Positions 26,208 through 36,102 of a stretch of 64,000 nucleotides of DNA are shown piece after piece. A program made the position numbers and the translations under genes. Positions within the stretch are counted from its first letter, which is position 1; every line of letters begins with the position of its first letter. Source of the DNA: Sulfidibacterium sp964549335 (lineage in GTDB: Bacteria; Bacteroidota; Bacteroidia; Bacteroidales; F082); the NCBI GenBank assembly GCA_964549335.1, contig CAZJUQ010000017.1, positions 62,001 through 126,000 of the forward strand. The letters are read 5' to 3'. Under the pieces are notes generated by a model. The model ran no database searches. It was not told the origin of the DNA and saw only the letters and a program-made list of their open reading frames with translations.

Positions 26208-29200
26208 TTACCTTATTACAAATATCTTTTTTTGTTTGTAATGATCCGTTTCGACGGAAAGAATATAACTCCCCCCCGGTAAATATCCTGTATGCGGACT
26301 GTGTGTTACCTTGGAAACACCGTAAAAATGCTTGCTGTAAATCATATTACCTTTTACGTCGAAAATTTTCAATACGGCGTTACCCTTGGAAGGCAAAGTA
26401 AAAGATACCGTAAAATTACCGTTGTTGGGGTTTGGTATTACCGAAAGCGGGAATGGGCTGGTTTTTTCACTTACACCCGTGGCAATCTCGCCTATGTTCC
26501 ATTTTTCGCTTTCGCAACCGTATAGCGATACACTGTTATAATTATTCATGCGGTTGTAATTGCCGAAATTGATAATCGTTGCATTGTAATTATAATTTGT
26601 GGCAAAGTTGACAAGCGTATCATCTTCTCCGCCGGTCTTAAAATAATAGACCAACCCCTCCTCGTCGCCTGCAAGTTGTTTGTTCTTCATCCGGGCTATA
26701 TCTACACTTGTTAGTGCCCTTTCCCAAAGACTTACTTCTGTAAAATCAAATTCGGGATTGGCTACAGGCGAGCCGATGGTAAAAGGAATGGTATCGGACG
26801 CTGTTGTTGAGGGTATTGTCCCGTTAAAACTAAGAGGCAACTGAATGCCGTCAACATAGATGCGCAATTTTTCGTTGTTTCCGTTTCCCGAACCGTTATA
26901 AACGAATGCATAGTGGTGCCATTGGTTTTCGGAGACGACATTTTCGGAATATCCGTAGGTATTGGAGCCGTTTCCTATTTCGAAATAAAAACGTCCGTCC
27001 GCCAGCTCCACCGATATACGGTTGGCCAGGTTCAGTCTTTTGGTGAATAATTGGTCCCATATGTCGTATTGATGAATATTCAGCCAGCCCATTATTGTAA
27101 ATGCGTCCGTATTGTTTAAAAAGTCGGAATTTTCCGTTTTTGCATAATCGTTGCCGCCGGTGATGCGAACAGAGGAGTTTTTGCTTATGAGGTTCATTCC
27201 CGCAATGCTGTATTCGTATGGGTTGGCACCTCCGGGAGGTGTAAAAGTATCACCTTCGTAAACAATGCTGTCGTCGGCGTTGTACCACAAATAGAGGTCG
27301 GCATTGCCCGATGCTGTCCATTCTGTCCCTGATACCGTTACTTCCGGTTGGGTAATGGGCTCTTTGAGAGTGACGGTTGTTTTTACGGTATTTATTTCTC
27401 CGAGGTAATCCACATAGCATTTGTAAATGCCGCTAGTGTTGGCAACAATGGTGTTAACGGTAGGATTTCCGGGGGTATTCCAATAGAATGAGTTTGCCGC
27501 AATATCTACCTTCAGAACAACACTGTCGTCACAGCTCATTATTTCGCCGGGGAGTAAATCGCCGGGAAAATCCAGAGGTCTGTAGTTGTAACCGAGAAGG
27601 TCAAGACGTTGGAATTTCGGATAGACCCTGTCTCTGAATTCGCCGAAATTATTACCGTTGCCGTACCAACCTATCTCCGAAAGTGCGAAAATTCGCGGAA
27701 GTATCATGTATTCGGCGTGGTCGGTTTCCGAAATGTATTCGGTCCACAAGCAGCTGTGCGGGCCGAGTATGTATTGCTGTTGCTGTTGTGTCAGACTTGC
27801 GGGCATGGGGTCGTAAAAATAGATTTTTTCGAGCGTGTTGGGTGCATAGCCAATGGAAGGCGGTTCATTGGGATCGTCGGAGTTGGGGGCATCGAGGTAC
27901 AATACACTGTATGGCGAGAGTATGGCGTCGTGCCCCTGCTGTGCGGCTGTTATGGCAGAACTTTCGCCGAGCCACGACATCACTGTGGCGCTGTCGGGTA
28001 CACCGCCGTAAGTAATTTCGCTCCACCCGATCCATTTTTTGTTTTTGGTAATCAGAAAATTTCCGATGCGCTCCATAAAATAGCGCTGCAGTTCTTCTTC
28101 GTTGGCAAGTCCTTCTTGCTGCATTCTGGCTTGGCAGTCGGGACATTGTTCCCACCTTGTTTTAATAGCTTCGTCACCTCCCAGATGTATGTATGGAGCG
28201 GGGAAAAGGTCACATACCTCGGTGAGTACGTCTTCGAGAAACTCAAAGGTCTCTTCTTTACCGGCACAAAAGATGTCGGGCGGGGTGCCCCAGTTACACC
28301 TTACGGTGAAAGGTCCGCCGTGGGGTGCCGAGGCAGTGGCACACGAAAGCTCGGGGTAGGCTGCCAACACTTCAACGGTATGCCCCGGCATCTCTATCTC
28401 GGGAATTACCATAACATGGCGTTCGGCTGCGTAATTCACAATGTCGGTAATTTCGGCTTGTGTGTAATACCCGCCGTAGGTTACCCCGTTACATGTACGC
28501 CATGCCGATATTGATTGCAACAGAGGTTTGCTTAATATCTCTATCCGCCAGCCCTGATCATCGGTGAGATGCCAGTGAAACCTGTTTAGCTTGTTTATTG
28601 CCATTATGTCAATGTATTTCTTAATGAAATCCACATCGAAAAAATGACGTGAAACGTCAAGGTGCAAGCCCCGCCATGAAAACCGCGGGAAATCGACAAT
28701 GTTTACATAGGCCACATCCCAGGTGGTATTCGGAACCACCACCTGCGATTCGATGGCTGCGGGTAAAAGTTGTCTCAGTGTTTGCCACCCGTAAAATATT
28801 CCCTGAGTCGTGTTGGCTTCTATTTGTATTCCCGACTGGTCACATGTCAGCAAATAACCCTCTTCGCCTATTTCATTGTTATATGTGCCGGTGATGCTGA
28901 GTGAAATGTTCCCCGTGGGAGGAGCCGTTAGGGAAACCTCAAACGGATAACCGGTGGCTTTTTGTAAAAATGCAGAAAGCTTGTTGCCCTCTGAAAGAGT
29001 ACTGTCGGTGACCACGATTTTTGTGGTGGGGGTTAAAATAAAATGGTGTGTGGTATCCAGTACCATTGAATGCGGTTTCGGTATAACGGCATTTCGTATT
29101 GCCGGCATTTGGGGTATTCCATCCCTGATAACACGAAATCCGGCGGGCGACGGAACAGAGGGGTTGATTGTCTCGTTGTCAACGGTAACATATGATAGTG

Positions 29201-30251
29201 TGCCGTCGAGTTTGTTTTCAATGATGGCGTTGTCCGCCACATCGTATGCAAGCCAAAAATAGTTGTTCCCCGGGTTCAGGACAACATTTCCGCTGAATAC
29301 AATTTCACCCGTTGCGGGTTGTTTGGTGGTGTCAACAGGCGATTCGTTGTCGAATACCCCTTTGTACGAGGTAAAATATAGTTTTACACCGCTGATGTCG
29401 CTCAGGGCGTCGGTACCGGAAAGTGTTACGGAAATGTTGTTTAAGGTAAGCGCATTGAGTACTCCTTCCGTTGTGATGTTTATTTTCAGTATATCCTGAT
29501 CGGTACTGCCGGGTTTAGAGAAATATTCGTTTTCATTCTCCACCGTAAGTGACGAAAATGTCATGTCGGGCAGAGTGGTCGTAAAATCGGGATTTGTGTT
29601 GAGAGCATATACCGGTCCTAAAATCTCACCGTTAATATGCGATGGCGAAATATCCGTCGGTGCCGGTGCCTGATCGTCAAGATAATAATATCCCGTTAAC
29701 CCTTCGGAGTTAATATCAACGGACTTGTTGTAATACTCCGCAATTTGTTCTCCTGTTCTTGCCAATGTCCAAAACCTAATCTCGTCGATAATCATTCTTG
29801 GAGATTCTGGAGCGCGTCCCAGGGCGTAAATGGGCATGGGTATTGTATTATTCATCTCATCTTGAAAATTCCCGTTGACATAAAGTTCGGTCTTTGAACC
29901 GTCGCACACAAAAGCAAGATGTGTCCATTGATTGACGGGGACAACATAATTAAATGCCCAGTCGGCAACTCCCTTTTTGGTGATTCCCACCTGATGGTTA
30001 TGACTCCATGATTCGAGCATGATTTTTCCCGTATTGCCGTCAATGGCGGTTGAATAACTTAATGCGTTTGTTTTCAATACCCAAAATTCAACTGTCCAGG
30101 CACCATCAATATCTTCTCTGCTAAATTTCACCATGTCGGAGTTCGATAAAAATTTCAAACCGTAATTCTGACCGGTGATATTGCCATGCATGAAAAGAAA
30201 TACAAAAAACAATAATGATGCGGTTAAGCGAACTATTTTTTTGTAATACAT
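26208..30251 (-). CDS. T9SS-exported GH20 beta-N-acetylhexosaminidase, multidomain
   Basis: 1347 residues. Signal peptide about 1-28. Order: LamG-like domain (about 35-190, TAIDGNTGKIMLESWSHNHQ); a domain resembling the one N-terminal to BNR sialidases (about 215-385, NNYFWLAYDVADNAIIENKL); GH20 domain 2 (about 395-525); GH20 catalytic barrel (about 530-870) with HWHLTDDQGWRIEI and HLGGDEAIKTRW, giving the catalytic Asp693-Glu694 pair; an Ig-like linker; a second LamG domain (about 1045-1230); and a T9SS tail (VIPNPNNGNFTVSFTLPSKG to the end). It removes terminal GlcNAc or GalNAc from glycans outside the cell. No SusC/D partner is nearby. A host-glycan, chitin or peptidoglycan substrate is possible. 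Confidence 0.95.
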   Translation of the reverse strand: MYYKKIVRLTASLLFFVFLFMHGNITGQNYGLKFLSNSDMVKFSREDIDGAWTVEFWVLKTNALSYSTAIDGNTGKIMLESWSHNHQVGITKKGVADWAFNYVVPVNQWTHLAFVCDGSKTELYVNGNFQDEMNNTIPMPIYALGRAPESPRMIIDEIRFWTLARTGEQIAEYYNKSVDINSEGLTGYYYLDDQAPAPTDISPSHINGEILGPVYALNTNPDFTTTLPDMTFSSLTVENENEYFSKPGSTDQDILKINITTEGVLNALTLNNISVTLSGTDALSDISGVKLYFTSYKGVFDNESPVDTTKQPATGEIVFSGNVVLNPGNNYFWLAYDVADNAIIENKLDGTLSYVTVDNETINPSVPSPAGFRVIRDGIPQMPAIRNAVIPKPHSMVLDTTHHFILTPTTKIVVTDSTLSEGNKLSAFLQKATGYPFEVSLTAPPTGNISLSITGTYNNEIGEEGYLLTCDQSGIQIEANTTQGIFYGWQTLRQLLPAAIESQVVVPNTTWDVAYVNIVDFPRFSWRGLHLDVSRHFFDVDFIKKYIDIMAINKLNRFHWHLTDDQGWRIEILSKPLLQSISAWRTCNGVTYGGYYTQAEITDIVNYAAERHVMVIPEIEMPGHTVEVLAAYPELSCATASAPHGGPFTVRCNWGTPPDIFCAGKEETFEFLEDVLTEVCDLFPAPYIHLGGDEAIKTRWEQCPDCQARMQQEGLANEEELQRYFMERIGNFLITKNKKWIGWSEITYGGVPDSATVMSWLGESSAITAAQQGHDAILSPYSVLYLDAPNSDDPNEPPSIGYAPNTLEKIYFYDPMPASLTQQQQQYILGPHSCLWTEYISETDHAEYMILPRIFALSEIGWYGNGNNFGEFRDRVYPKFQRLDLLGYNYRPLDFPGDLLPGEIMSCDDSVVLKVDIAANSFYWNTPGNPTVNTIVANTSGIYKCYVDYLGEINTVKTTVTLKEPITQPEVTVSGTEWTASGNADLYLWYNADDSIVYEGDTFTPPGGANPYEYSIAGMNLISKNSSVRITGGNDYAKTENSDFLNNTDAFTIMGWLNIHQYDIWDQLFTKRLNLANRISVELADGRFYFEIGNGSNTYGYSENVVSENQWHHYAFVYNGSGNGNNEKLRIYVDGIQLPLSFNGTIPSTTASDTIPFTIGSPVANPEFDFTEVSLWERALTSVDIARMKNKQLAGDEEGLVYYFKTGGEDDTLVNFATNYNYNATIINFGNYNRMNNYNSVSLYGCESEKWNIGEIATGVSEKTSPFPLSVIPNPNNGNFTVSFTLPSKGNAVLKIFDVKGNMIYSKHFYGVSKVTHSPHTGYLPGGSYILSVETDHYKQKKIFVIR

Positions 30252-30296
30252 AATTTATTCCCCCTTTTTTGTGATTAAAAAAACCGGTTAATTAAA

Positions 30297-30324
30297 CAAA
30301 GTTAAAAAACTTTTTCGTTTTCAA
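30297..30324 (-). promoter_or_regulatory. Candidate promoter for the GH20 gene
   Basis: On the minus strand TTG (complement of 30322-30324), a 17-base spacer and TAACTTTG (complement of 30297-30304) match the Bacteroidota -33/-7 pattern. The start codon is about 45 bases downstream. Confidence 0.55.
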
Positions 30325-30537
30325 CCGGCTAAAATATGAAAAATCTTTTTTTTTAAAAATGACTCCCCTTTATTTTGATTATACCATTGTTTTGGTGTCT
30401 TTCGATACATTTTGCCAAACGGCGGAATTTTTAAACCGTGAAATATGTCGAATGGTATTAATTTGTATTATTGTTAGCTAATTCAGCAGTGAGAATAAGG
30501 GAGTGCAATATGGGCGGTAAACCGAATATTGGTAAAT

Positions 30538-31116
30538 ATGAATATTAATAATGATATTGACAAATCAATTAACCTTTTCAATGACACTTTACTGGATGTA
30601 TTGAGTGATATTGTTTCAAAGGTGGTCAAGTATAATAAAAAGAACAGGGACGCTAACATCTTTTTATTAAATTTTGCTCAGGTCTCTACCGATTTAAATC
30701 CGTATAAAGATATTATTGGTTTTAATCCCGGGGCTTTTGATAAAATGGGATTGAGAGAAAATATACTGGGTTATTTTTTAACCATGGAAAAGAATGATTT
30801 TACAGAATATGAATTTATCATAGAGATTGATGAACTTTATGAAAAGTACTTTGAAGATTTGTTAGCAAAATTCTTTTCAAATATAATTGCCGGTAAAGGG
30901 AGTCCGTATGAAATATTTTCTGATGTATATCCTGAATACAGCGACAACAGGGAATTAATAATTGACTTGATAAACGGTATTACTGCAAATTTTGAATTGA
31001 ACACCAAATCAACTTTTCAACTATTCGGCATATTATTGAGAATTATGTTTTATAAGGAAAAACATAATCCGTTTAAAGATATTTGTCAAAAACATATAAA
31101 ATTAATTAGTATCTGA
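30538..31116 (+). CDS. Unrecognised protein, AT-rich gene
   Basis: 192 residues from ATG 30538 (a TTG at 30529 is open but the ATG MNINNDIDKSINLFNDTLL is the better start). No signal peptide, membrane helix or known motif. The composition is acidic and helical with many Asn, Asp, Phe and Tyr (TEYEFIIEIDELYEKYFEDL). Codon use is visibly more AT-rich than the neighbours, with frequent AAT, GAT, TTT and ATA and few of the CCC, GCC and ACC codons common in adjacent genes. It lies alone between GH20 and htpG. This could be a recently acquired gene; function unknown. Confidence 0.6.
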   Translation: MNINNDIDKSINLFNDTLLDVLSDIVSKVVKYNKKNRDANIFLLNFAQVSTDLNPYKDIIGFNPGAFDKMGLRENILGYFLTMEKNDFTEYEFIIEIDELYEKYFEDLLAKFFSNIIAGKGSPYEIFSDVYPEYSDNRELIIDLINGITANFELNTKSTFQLFGILLRIMFYKEKHNPFKDICQKHIKLISI

Positions 31117-31379
31117 TTAGTTAATAAGATAATTAATCCGATATTAAGACTTCAGTGTGCTTTATGCGACAAATCCATTAGTCCGGTATTGAACAAAATT
31201 CCGGGGGGACTCATTTAATTCAGGTAAGTTTTTGCAGGAGGAATTTACGGGGACTACAAACATTTACCGTAGCGGCAACTGTTTTCCCTATCTGTTTTTT
31301 GTCAATTTGTCATAGCTGTTTGTGTGGCATAGCCTTTGATTCCGCTGGCATCTGAACTTCCAAAAAAATAAAAAAACAT

Positions 31380-33299
31380 ATGGATATGGCAAAACAAAAA
31401 GGTACAATAGGTATTCAAACGGAAAATATTTTTCCGATAATTAAAAAGTTTCTTTATTCCGATCACGAAATATTTCTGAGAGAACTTATTTCGAATGCCG
31501 TTGATGCTACACAAAAGTTGAAAACTTTGGCATCGCTCGGTAAATTCAAAGATGAACTCGGCGATTTGACCATACAGGTGGAAGTAAACAAAAAAAAGGG
31601 TACCCTTACCGTTCGCGACCATGGTATAGGTATGACTGCCGATGAAGTTAACAAATATATAAACGAAATTGCTTTTTCCAGTGCCGAAGAGTTTGTTAAA
31701 AAGTTTAAAACCAAATCGGAAGCCGAGCAAAATGCAATAATCGGACATTTCGGAATGGGTTTTTATTCGGCTTTTATGGTTTCCGAAAAGGTGGAGATAT
31801 TTACCAAAACGTATAAAAAAGGCGGGCAGACAAAAGGTGTGCACTGGGAATGTGACGGCAGCCCGGAATACATAATGGAAGAATACGACAAAAAGGAGCG
31901 CGGAACCGAAGTCGTATTGCATATCGATAAAGAAAACAAAGAGTTCCTCGAAGATTACAAAATAGAAGAACTTCTGAAAAAATATTGCCGCTTTTTGCCT
32001 GTACCCATACAGTTCGGCATGGAAACGGTTCACGAGCCCGTTGAAGGAGAAAAAGACAAAGATGGCAAGCCTAAAACAAAAGAGGTAAAACGTCCTAAAA
32101 TAATTAACAATACCAATCCGCTTTGGAAACGTAATCCCTCGGATATTAAAGAGGAGGAGTACAAAGAGTTTTATCGCGAACTATACCCTTTTACTTTTGA
32201 AGAACCCCTGTTTCATATTCATCTTAATGTTGATTATCCCTTTAACCTGACCGGAATTTTATATTTCCCCAAGGTAAAAAAGGATTATGAACTGCAACGT
32301 AACAAAATTCAACTTTACTGCAATCAGGTTTTTGTTACCGATTCGGTGGAGGGAATTGTACCCGAATTTTTAACGCTCCTCCACGGCGTTATCGATTCGC
32401 CCGATATACCCCTTAATGTTAGCCGCTCATACTTGCAAAGCGACCAAAACGTTAAGAAAATATCAGGTTATATTACCCGTAAAGTTGCCGACAAACTTAC
32501 CGAACTCTTTAAAAACGACCGCGAAAACTTTGAAAAAAAGTGGGACGATATAAAAATATTTATTGAATACGGCATGATTACGGAACCTAAGTTTTATGAA
32601 AAAGCCGAAAAATTTGCCCTGTTTAAAAATACCGACGGAAAATATTTCACTTTTGATGAATACAAAAAGAAAATAGAAAAAACGCAGAAAGATAAAGATA
32701 ACAAGCTTATTTATCTGTATGCAACCAATATCGACGAACAATATTCTTACATTCAGAACGCCAAAGAGAGGGGATACGATGTGCTTTTGATGGATGGGGT
32801 TCTTGATGCCCATTTTATTAATGCGCTGGAGCAAAAATTTACCGACTCCATGTTTGCCCGTGTCGATTCCAATACTATCGACAAGCTTATTGTAAAAGAG
32901 GAAGAAGCCCCTTCAAAACTCGACGACAAGCAAAAAGACAAGGTAAAAGAGATTTTTGAACGTAATATCGATAAAAAACAATTTGAGGTGGTTTTTGAAA
33001 ACCTCAGCGAAAACGATATGCCGGCGACAATTACCCAAAACGAATTTATGCGGCGGATGAAAGATATGGAAGCCGTTGGCGGTACGGGTATGATGGGTAT
33101 GGGAGGATTGCCCGACTCTTATAACCTTGTTGTTAATACAAACAACCCTGTTATTTACAAACTTGCTCAAACAGACGAAAAAGAAAAACAGGATGAAATA
33201 GTTCGCCAAATTTATGATTTGGCGCGAATTTCGAAAGGGCTCCTCAAAGGTAAAGAGTTGGACGACTTTGTTAAAAGAAGTGTGAAAATTATAGAATAA
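31380..33299 (+). CDS. htpG: Molecular chaperone HtpG (Hsp90)
   Basis: 639 residues. The ATP-binding domain has FLYSDHEIFLRELISNAVDA (motif I region with Glu and Asn), VRDHGIGMTADEVNKYI (the Asp-Gly motif) and GHFGMGFYSAFMV (glycine lid). The middle domain includes VFVTDSVEGIVPEFL and SPDIPLNVSRSYLQSD, with the conserved Arg that senses the gamma phosphate. The C-terminal dimerisation part is followed by a Gly/Met-rich segment GGTGMMGMGGLPDSYN. A second ATG two codons in is equally possible as start. It refolds client proteins in the cytoplasm. No CIRCE-type inverted repeat was seen upstream. It ends at a strong terminator. Confidence 0.97.
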   Translation: MDMAKQKGTIGIQTENIFPIIKKFLYSDHEIFLRELISNAVDATQKLKTLASLGKFKDELGDLTIQVEVNKKKGTLTVRDHGIGMTADEVNKYINEIAFSSAEEFVKKFKTKSEAEQNAIIGHFGMGFYSAFMVSEKVEIFTKTYKKGGQTKGVHWECDGSPEYIMEEYDKKERGTEVVLHIDKENKEFLEDYKIEELLKKYCRFLPVPIQFGMETVHEPVEGEKDKDGKPKTKEVKRPKIINNTNPLWKRNPSDIKEEEYKEFYRELYPFTFEEPLFHIHLNVDYPFNLTGILYFPKVKKDYELQRNKIQLYCNQVFVTDSVEGIVPEFLTLLHGVIDSPDIPLNVSRSYLQSDQNVKKISGYITRKVADKLTELFKNDRENFEKKWDDIKIFIEYGMITEPKFYEKAEKFALFKNTDGKYFTFDEYKKKIEKTQKDKDNKLIYLYATNIDEQYSYIQNAKERGYDVLLMDGVLDAHFINALEQKFTDSMFARVDSNTIDKLIVKEEEAPSKLDDKQKDKVKEIFERNIDKKQFEVVFENLSENDMPATITQNEFMRRMKDMEAVGGTGMMGMGGLPDSYNLVVNTNNPVIYKLAQTDEKEKQDEIVRQIYDLARISKGLLKGKELDDFVKRSVKIIE

Positions 33300-33316
33300 A
33301 CTAATCCGTAAAAAAT

Positions 33317-33356
33317 AAATCCCGGCGGTCCGAATAAGGCGCCGGGATTTTTTTTT
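33317..33356 (+). terminator. Intrinsic terminator after htpG
   Basis: AAATCCCGGCG (33317-33327) pairs with CGCCGGGATTT (33340-33350), 11 bp around a 12-base loop, followed by a T run to 33356. The A-rich 5' flank could let it work for the convergent ndk too. Confidence 0.9.
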
Positions 33357-33415
33357 GATACTTCTTAATCTCGGGACGGTAATTCCCCCGAATGAAAATC
33401 AACTCTTTTTTATGT

Positions 33416-33835
33416 CTAAACCCATTCTCTTTTCGAAAAGAAAAAGGAACTTTCTATAATAGCATTTTCGTCGCTATCGGAACCGTGAACGGCATTTGCT
33501 CCGATGTCGGTGCCGTAAAGAGCACGAATGGTGCCTTGGGCTGCTTCGGCAGGGTTGGTGGCGCCGATATAATCGCGATATGCTTGAACGGCATTCTCTT
33601 TTTCCAATACCGCAGCTACAATGGGTCCCGACGACATAAAATCGGTAAGTTCACCGTAAAACGGACGCTCTTTGTGAACGGCATAAAACTCCATGGCATC
33701 CTCTTTGGTAAGTTTTGTAAGTTTTAAAGCTTTTATTTTAAAGCCTCCTTCAATGATTTTTGCAATAATATTTCCCATGTGCCCGTTTGCCATGGCTTTG
33801 GGCTTAATCATCGTAAATGTGATATTTCCTGTCAT
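33416..33835 (-). CDS. ndk: Nucleoside diphosphate kinase
   Basis: 139 residues, full length for the family. TFTMIKPKAMANGHMGNII is the N-terminal signature (usually TLAMIKPD; Met and Ala variants here), and GANAVHGSD holds the phosphorylated His117. It balances cellular NTP and dNTP pools by ping-pong transfer of the gamma phosphate. The gene stands alone with a good promoter upstream and lies convergent to htpG, which shares the terminator region. Confidence 0.97.
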   Translation of the reverse strand: MTGNITFTMIKPKAMANGHMGNIIAKIIEGGFKIKALKLTKLTKEDAMEFYAVHKERPFYGELTDFMSSGPIVAAVLEKENAVQAYRDYIGATNPAEAAQGTIRALYGTDIGANAVHGSDSDENAIIESSFFFSKREWV

Positions 33836-33860
33836 GTCTGTTTTGTTTTAAAATTTGCGG

Positions 33861-33889
33861 CAAAAATAAACTAAATGATTTACCTGCAA
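33861..33889 (-). promoter_or_regulatory. Candidate ndk promoter
   Basis: On the minus strand TTG (complement of 33887-33889), 18 bases, then TATTTTTG (complement of 33861-33868). Good match to the Bacteroidota consensus, 26 bases before the ndk start. Confidence 0.6.
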
Positions 33890-33966
33890 CGACGTTGCAA
33901 CAAAATTTGATTTTTTTTCACGGAGGTACAAAACGGTGCATTCCGCAACTCTGCACGCAATAAAGT

Positions 33967-35874
33967 TTATTTGCTCTTAACGGTAAAAACGGCGTTGTTA
34001 CTTATGTTAATAACTGCTCCGGCTTGAAGTACGATTTTCCCACACGTGGTATTGGTATTGATTAAAGGGCTGTTTCCTTGGTTTGTAATTATGTTTTCGG
34101 AACCGGCGTCCGGAGCATATGACGATGAACTTCCGTTTTGTTGCCAATTTGCCGCATCATTCCAATCCTGTGAATTGGCACCTGTCCACTCTATGGTTTT
34201 GTGATGCCAGTCCGGTGTCATGCCTTGTGTTGTGGTAGTGGAATATATAACCCAACACTTTTGGTCCCATGTGCTCGACGCAATGGTGTCGGAAAATATT
34301 CTAACGGCTTTTTTATCGGTATATTCCCATGGCTCTCCCGTACCGTCATGGTCAATTTCGCCGTAGGCATCCATCAAAGTGCCCGTTTCGTGGTTGCCGC
34401 CGTAAAAAAGGAAATAACCGTCGTCGCCGTTACCCGATATGTAACCGTTCGACAAATCGGCATCAAAACCATATGCCTGATTGAAATATGAGTTGCCGTA
34501 TGCCACTGTATATGTTTCGCCAGCTTGAATAGTACCCGAAAGCAGAATGTCTCCCCACGATGAAGAACTGCCGTTTGCCTGACGGCATAAATACCATGTG
34601 CTTGTGTCGAAGCTGATGGCTTGCGTTCCTGAATTGTACAATTCCACGAACCTCGCCTGGTAATTGTCGGAGGGATCTGCAATTTCAGAAATTATCAATT
34701 TGTTTTTCCACAATATGTTTGTGGTGTCGTTATTTTTCGTTGTGTCGAATGCCGAAGGTACCGTTCCGTCGGTTTTGTAATCAATGTTAACTCCTGTGTT
34801 GTTGTAAGGGTAAATGGTTAGATAATATACTGTTGAGCTGTCGAGTTGTGTCCACGTATATATTTCGGTGCCGTGTATAACGTTAACATTGCCGCTACCG
34901 TCCGAAACATCGGTGTCGTCGGGTTGAGCTACCGAATCGACAGGTGCCGTAAATGTTCCTGTTGTATTAATCATCAATAAAAACGATTGGGCTGCAACTG
35001 AGCCGTCGTTGTCGTCCCACGATACTGTTAATGTGTGTGCTGTTGTATTATCGACCCTGAAGTTTGCAACATGGTTTGTAGGTTCGGGTTTTATTGTATC
35101 GTTCCAAATAAGGTCCACAAACTCGGGATGGTCGATGAAAGGGTTCCTGTTGTTTTGATACTTGTAATAGATAGTGTCGTTACGGCGGCGTTCCCAGTCG
35201 TCAACGGGGTCGTTATTGTTCCATTGTAATAAAGTTGACAGTTTTCCGTATAACGAATCGTAGTTGGGAGCGGTGTTTACATAGTCCACAATTTCCAAAT
35301 CGGGTTCGGCGCTGTCTCCTTCGTATCGTACCGCCATATAAAATATCATACGTGCCACATCGCCCTTTACTTCGTCGCGTGGTTCCCAGACATCCGGGTC
35401 GGTATAACATTGTGTTGGTCCTGAACCGTCAATATATTGGGTCGTGCCGTAATCAAAATCCCTGTTTCCTTTTGCCGAATTTACCGATGCGTCGCACGGG
35501 CGTAAATGGTGCAAGTCGGTACCTGCGGGAGGATCGTTGCCGAAGTCGCCATGCGATTTCGACCAAACATGTTCCCTGTTCCATTGTTCCGAACCGTTAC
35601 CGAATTCTGTTTTTGCATATGTCCAACCCGAATATAAACAGATAACTTTTGTGGTGTCAACGGTATCTTGATCGGTAACTTTTAATGCCTCTTTTGCCGC
35701 AGTGTACGAGAGTGTTGTATGGTTTTTAATTATATTGTGTAATACCGACTTTAACGAGTCGCCCGACAACCCGGCAGTACCGTTGTAGTATCCCGAAGGA
35801 ATTTGTGGGTAAACGGTTAAGGTAAGTAATAAAACCGCCCAAATAATCAAAAATGTTTTATACAAAATCCTCAC
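33967..35874 (-). CDS. Secreted endonuclease I with Fn3-like and lamin-tail domains
   Basis: 635 residues. The signal peptide (about 1-24) ends near VYPQ. The endonuclease I domain (about 25-250) carries the beta-beta-alpha metal motif: NREHVWSKSH at 99-108 and DLHHLRPCDASVNSAKGNRD from 120. A fibronectin-III-like region (about 265-385, VDNTTAHTLTVSWDDNDGS) and a lamin-tail domain (about 395-540, RFVELYNSGTQAISFDTSTW) follow. The last ~75 residues (DWNDAANWQQNGSSSS to FTVKSK) resemble a repeat often found in surface proteins, but no YPNP-type T9SS tail is present. It should degrade extracellular DNA or RNA for nutrient or biofilm turnover. It follows its own promoter. Confidence 0.9.
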   Translation of the reverse strand: MRILYKTFLIIWAVLLLTLTVYPQIPSGYYNGTAGLSGDSLKSVLHNIIKNHTTLSYTAAKEALKVTDQDTVDTTKVICLYSGWTYAKTEFGNGSEQWNREHVWSKSHGDFGNDPPAGTDLHHLRPCDASVNSAKGNRDFDYGTTQYIDGSGPTQCYTDPDVWEPRDEVKGDVARMIFYMAVRYEGDSAEPDLEIVDYVNTAPNYDSLYGKLSTLLQWNNNDPVDDWERRRNDTIYYKYQNNRNPFIDHPEFVDLIWNDTIKPEPTNHVANFRVDNTTAHTLTVSWDDNDGSVAAQSFLLMINTTGTFTAPVDSVAQPDDTDVSDGSGNVNVIHGTEIYTWTQLDSSTVYYLTIYPYNNTGVNIDYKTDGTVPSAFDTTKNNDTTNILWKNKLIISEIADPSDNYQARFVELYNSGTQAISFDTSTWYLCRQANGSSSSWGDILLSGTIQAGETYTVAYGNSYFNQAYGFDADLSNGYISGNGDDGYFLFYGGNHETGTLMDAYGEIDHDGTGEPWEYTDKKAVRIFSDTIASSTWDQKCWVIYSTTTTQGMTPDWHHKTIEWTGANSQDWNDAANWQQNGSSSSYAPDAGSENIITNQGNSPLINTNTTCGKIVLQAGAVINISNNAVFTVKSK

Positions 35875-35907
35875 CCTCTATATCTCTCCTTTTAAGTAAA
35901 AAAACGA

Positions 35908-35940
35908 CAAAGATATGTAAATAAGTAAAATGTATTCAAA
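35908..35940 (-). promoter_or_regulatory. Candidate promoter for the endonuclease I gene
   Basis: On the minus strand TTTG (complement of 35937-35940), 21 bases, then TATCTTTG (complement of 35908-35915), 34 bases before the start codon. Both elements match the Bacteroidota consensus. Confidence 0.55.
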
Positions 35941-36102
35941 CTGTGCGCAAAACTCTTTTGCGGTTAGCCTGTTTTTGGCTTTCCGTTTGTACTTAATTGA
36001 CTGTTGATGACGATGCCTTTCCTTTTTTTTTAGCGCCATGAAACAAGTGGCGGGGAAAATAGTGCCTCAAGGCAAGGTAAATGCGAGTGCCTGTTAAATT
36101 GT

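Noticed and set aside
31117..31379. CIRCE heat-shock operator ahead of htpG
   Set aside because: I looked for TTAGCACTC/GAGTGCTAA arms and found none.
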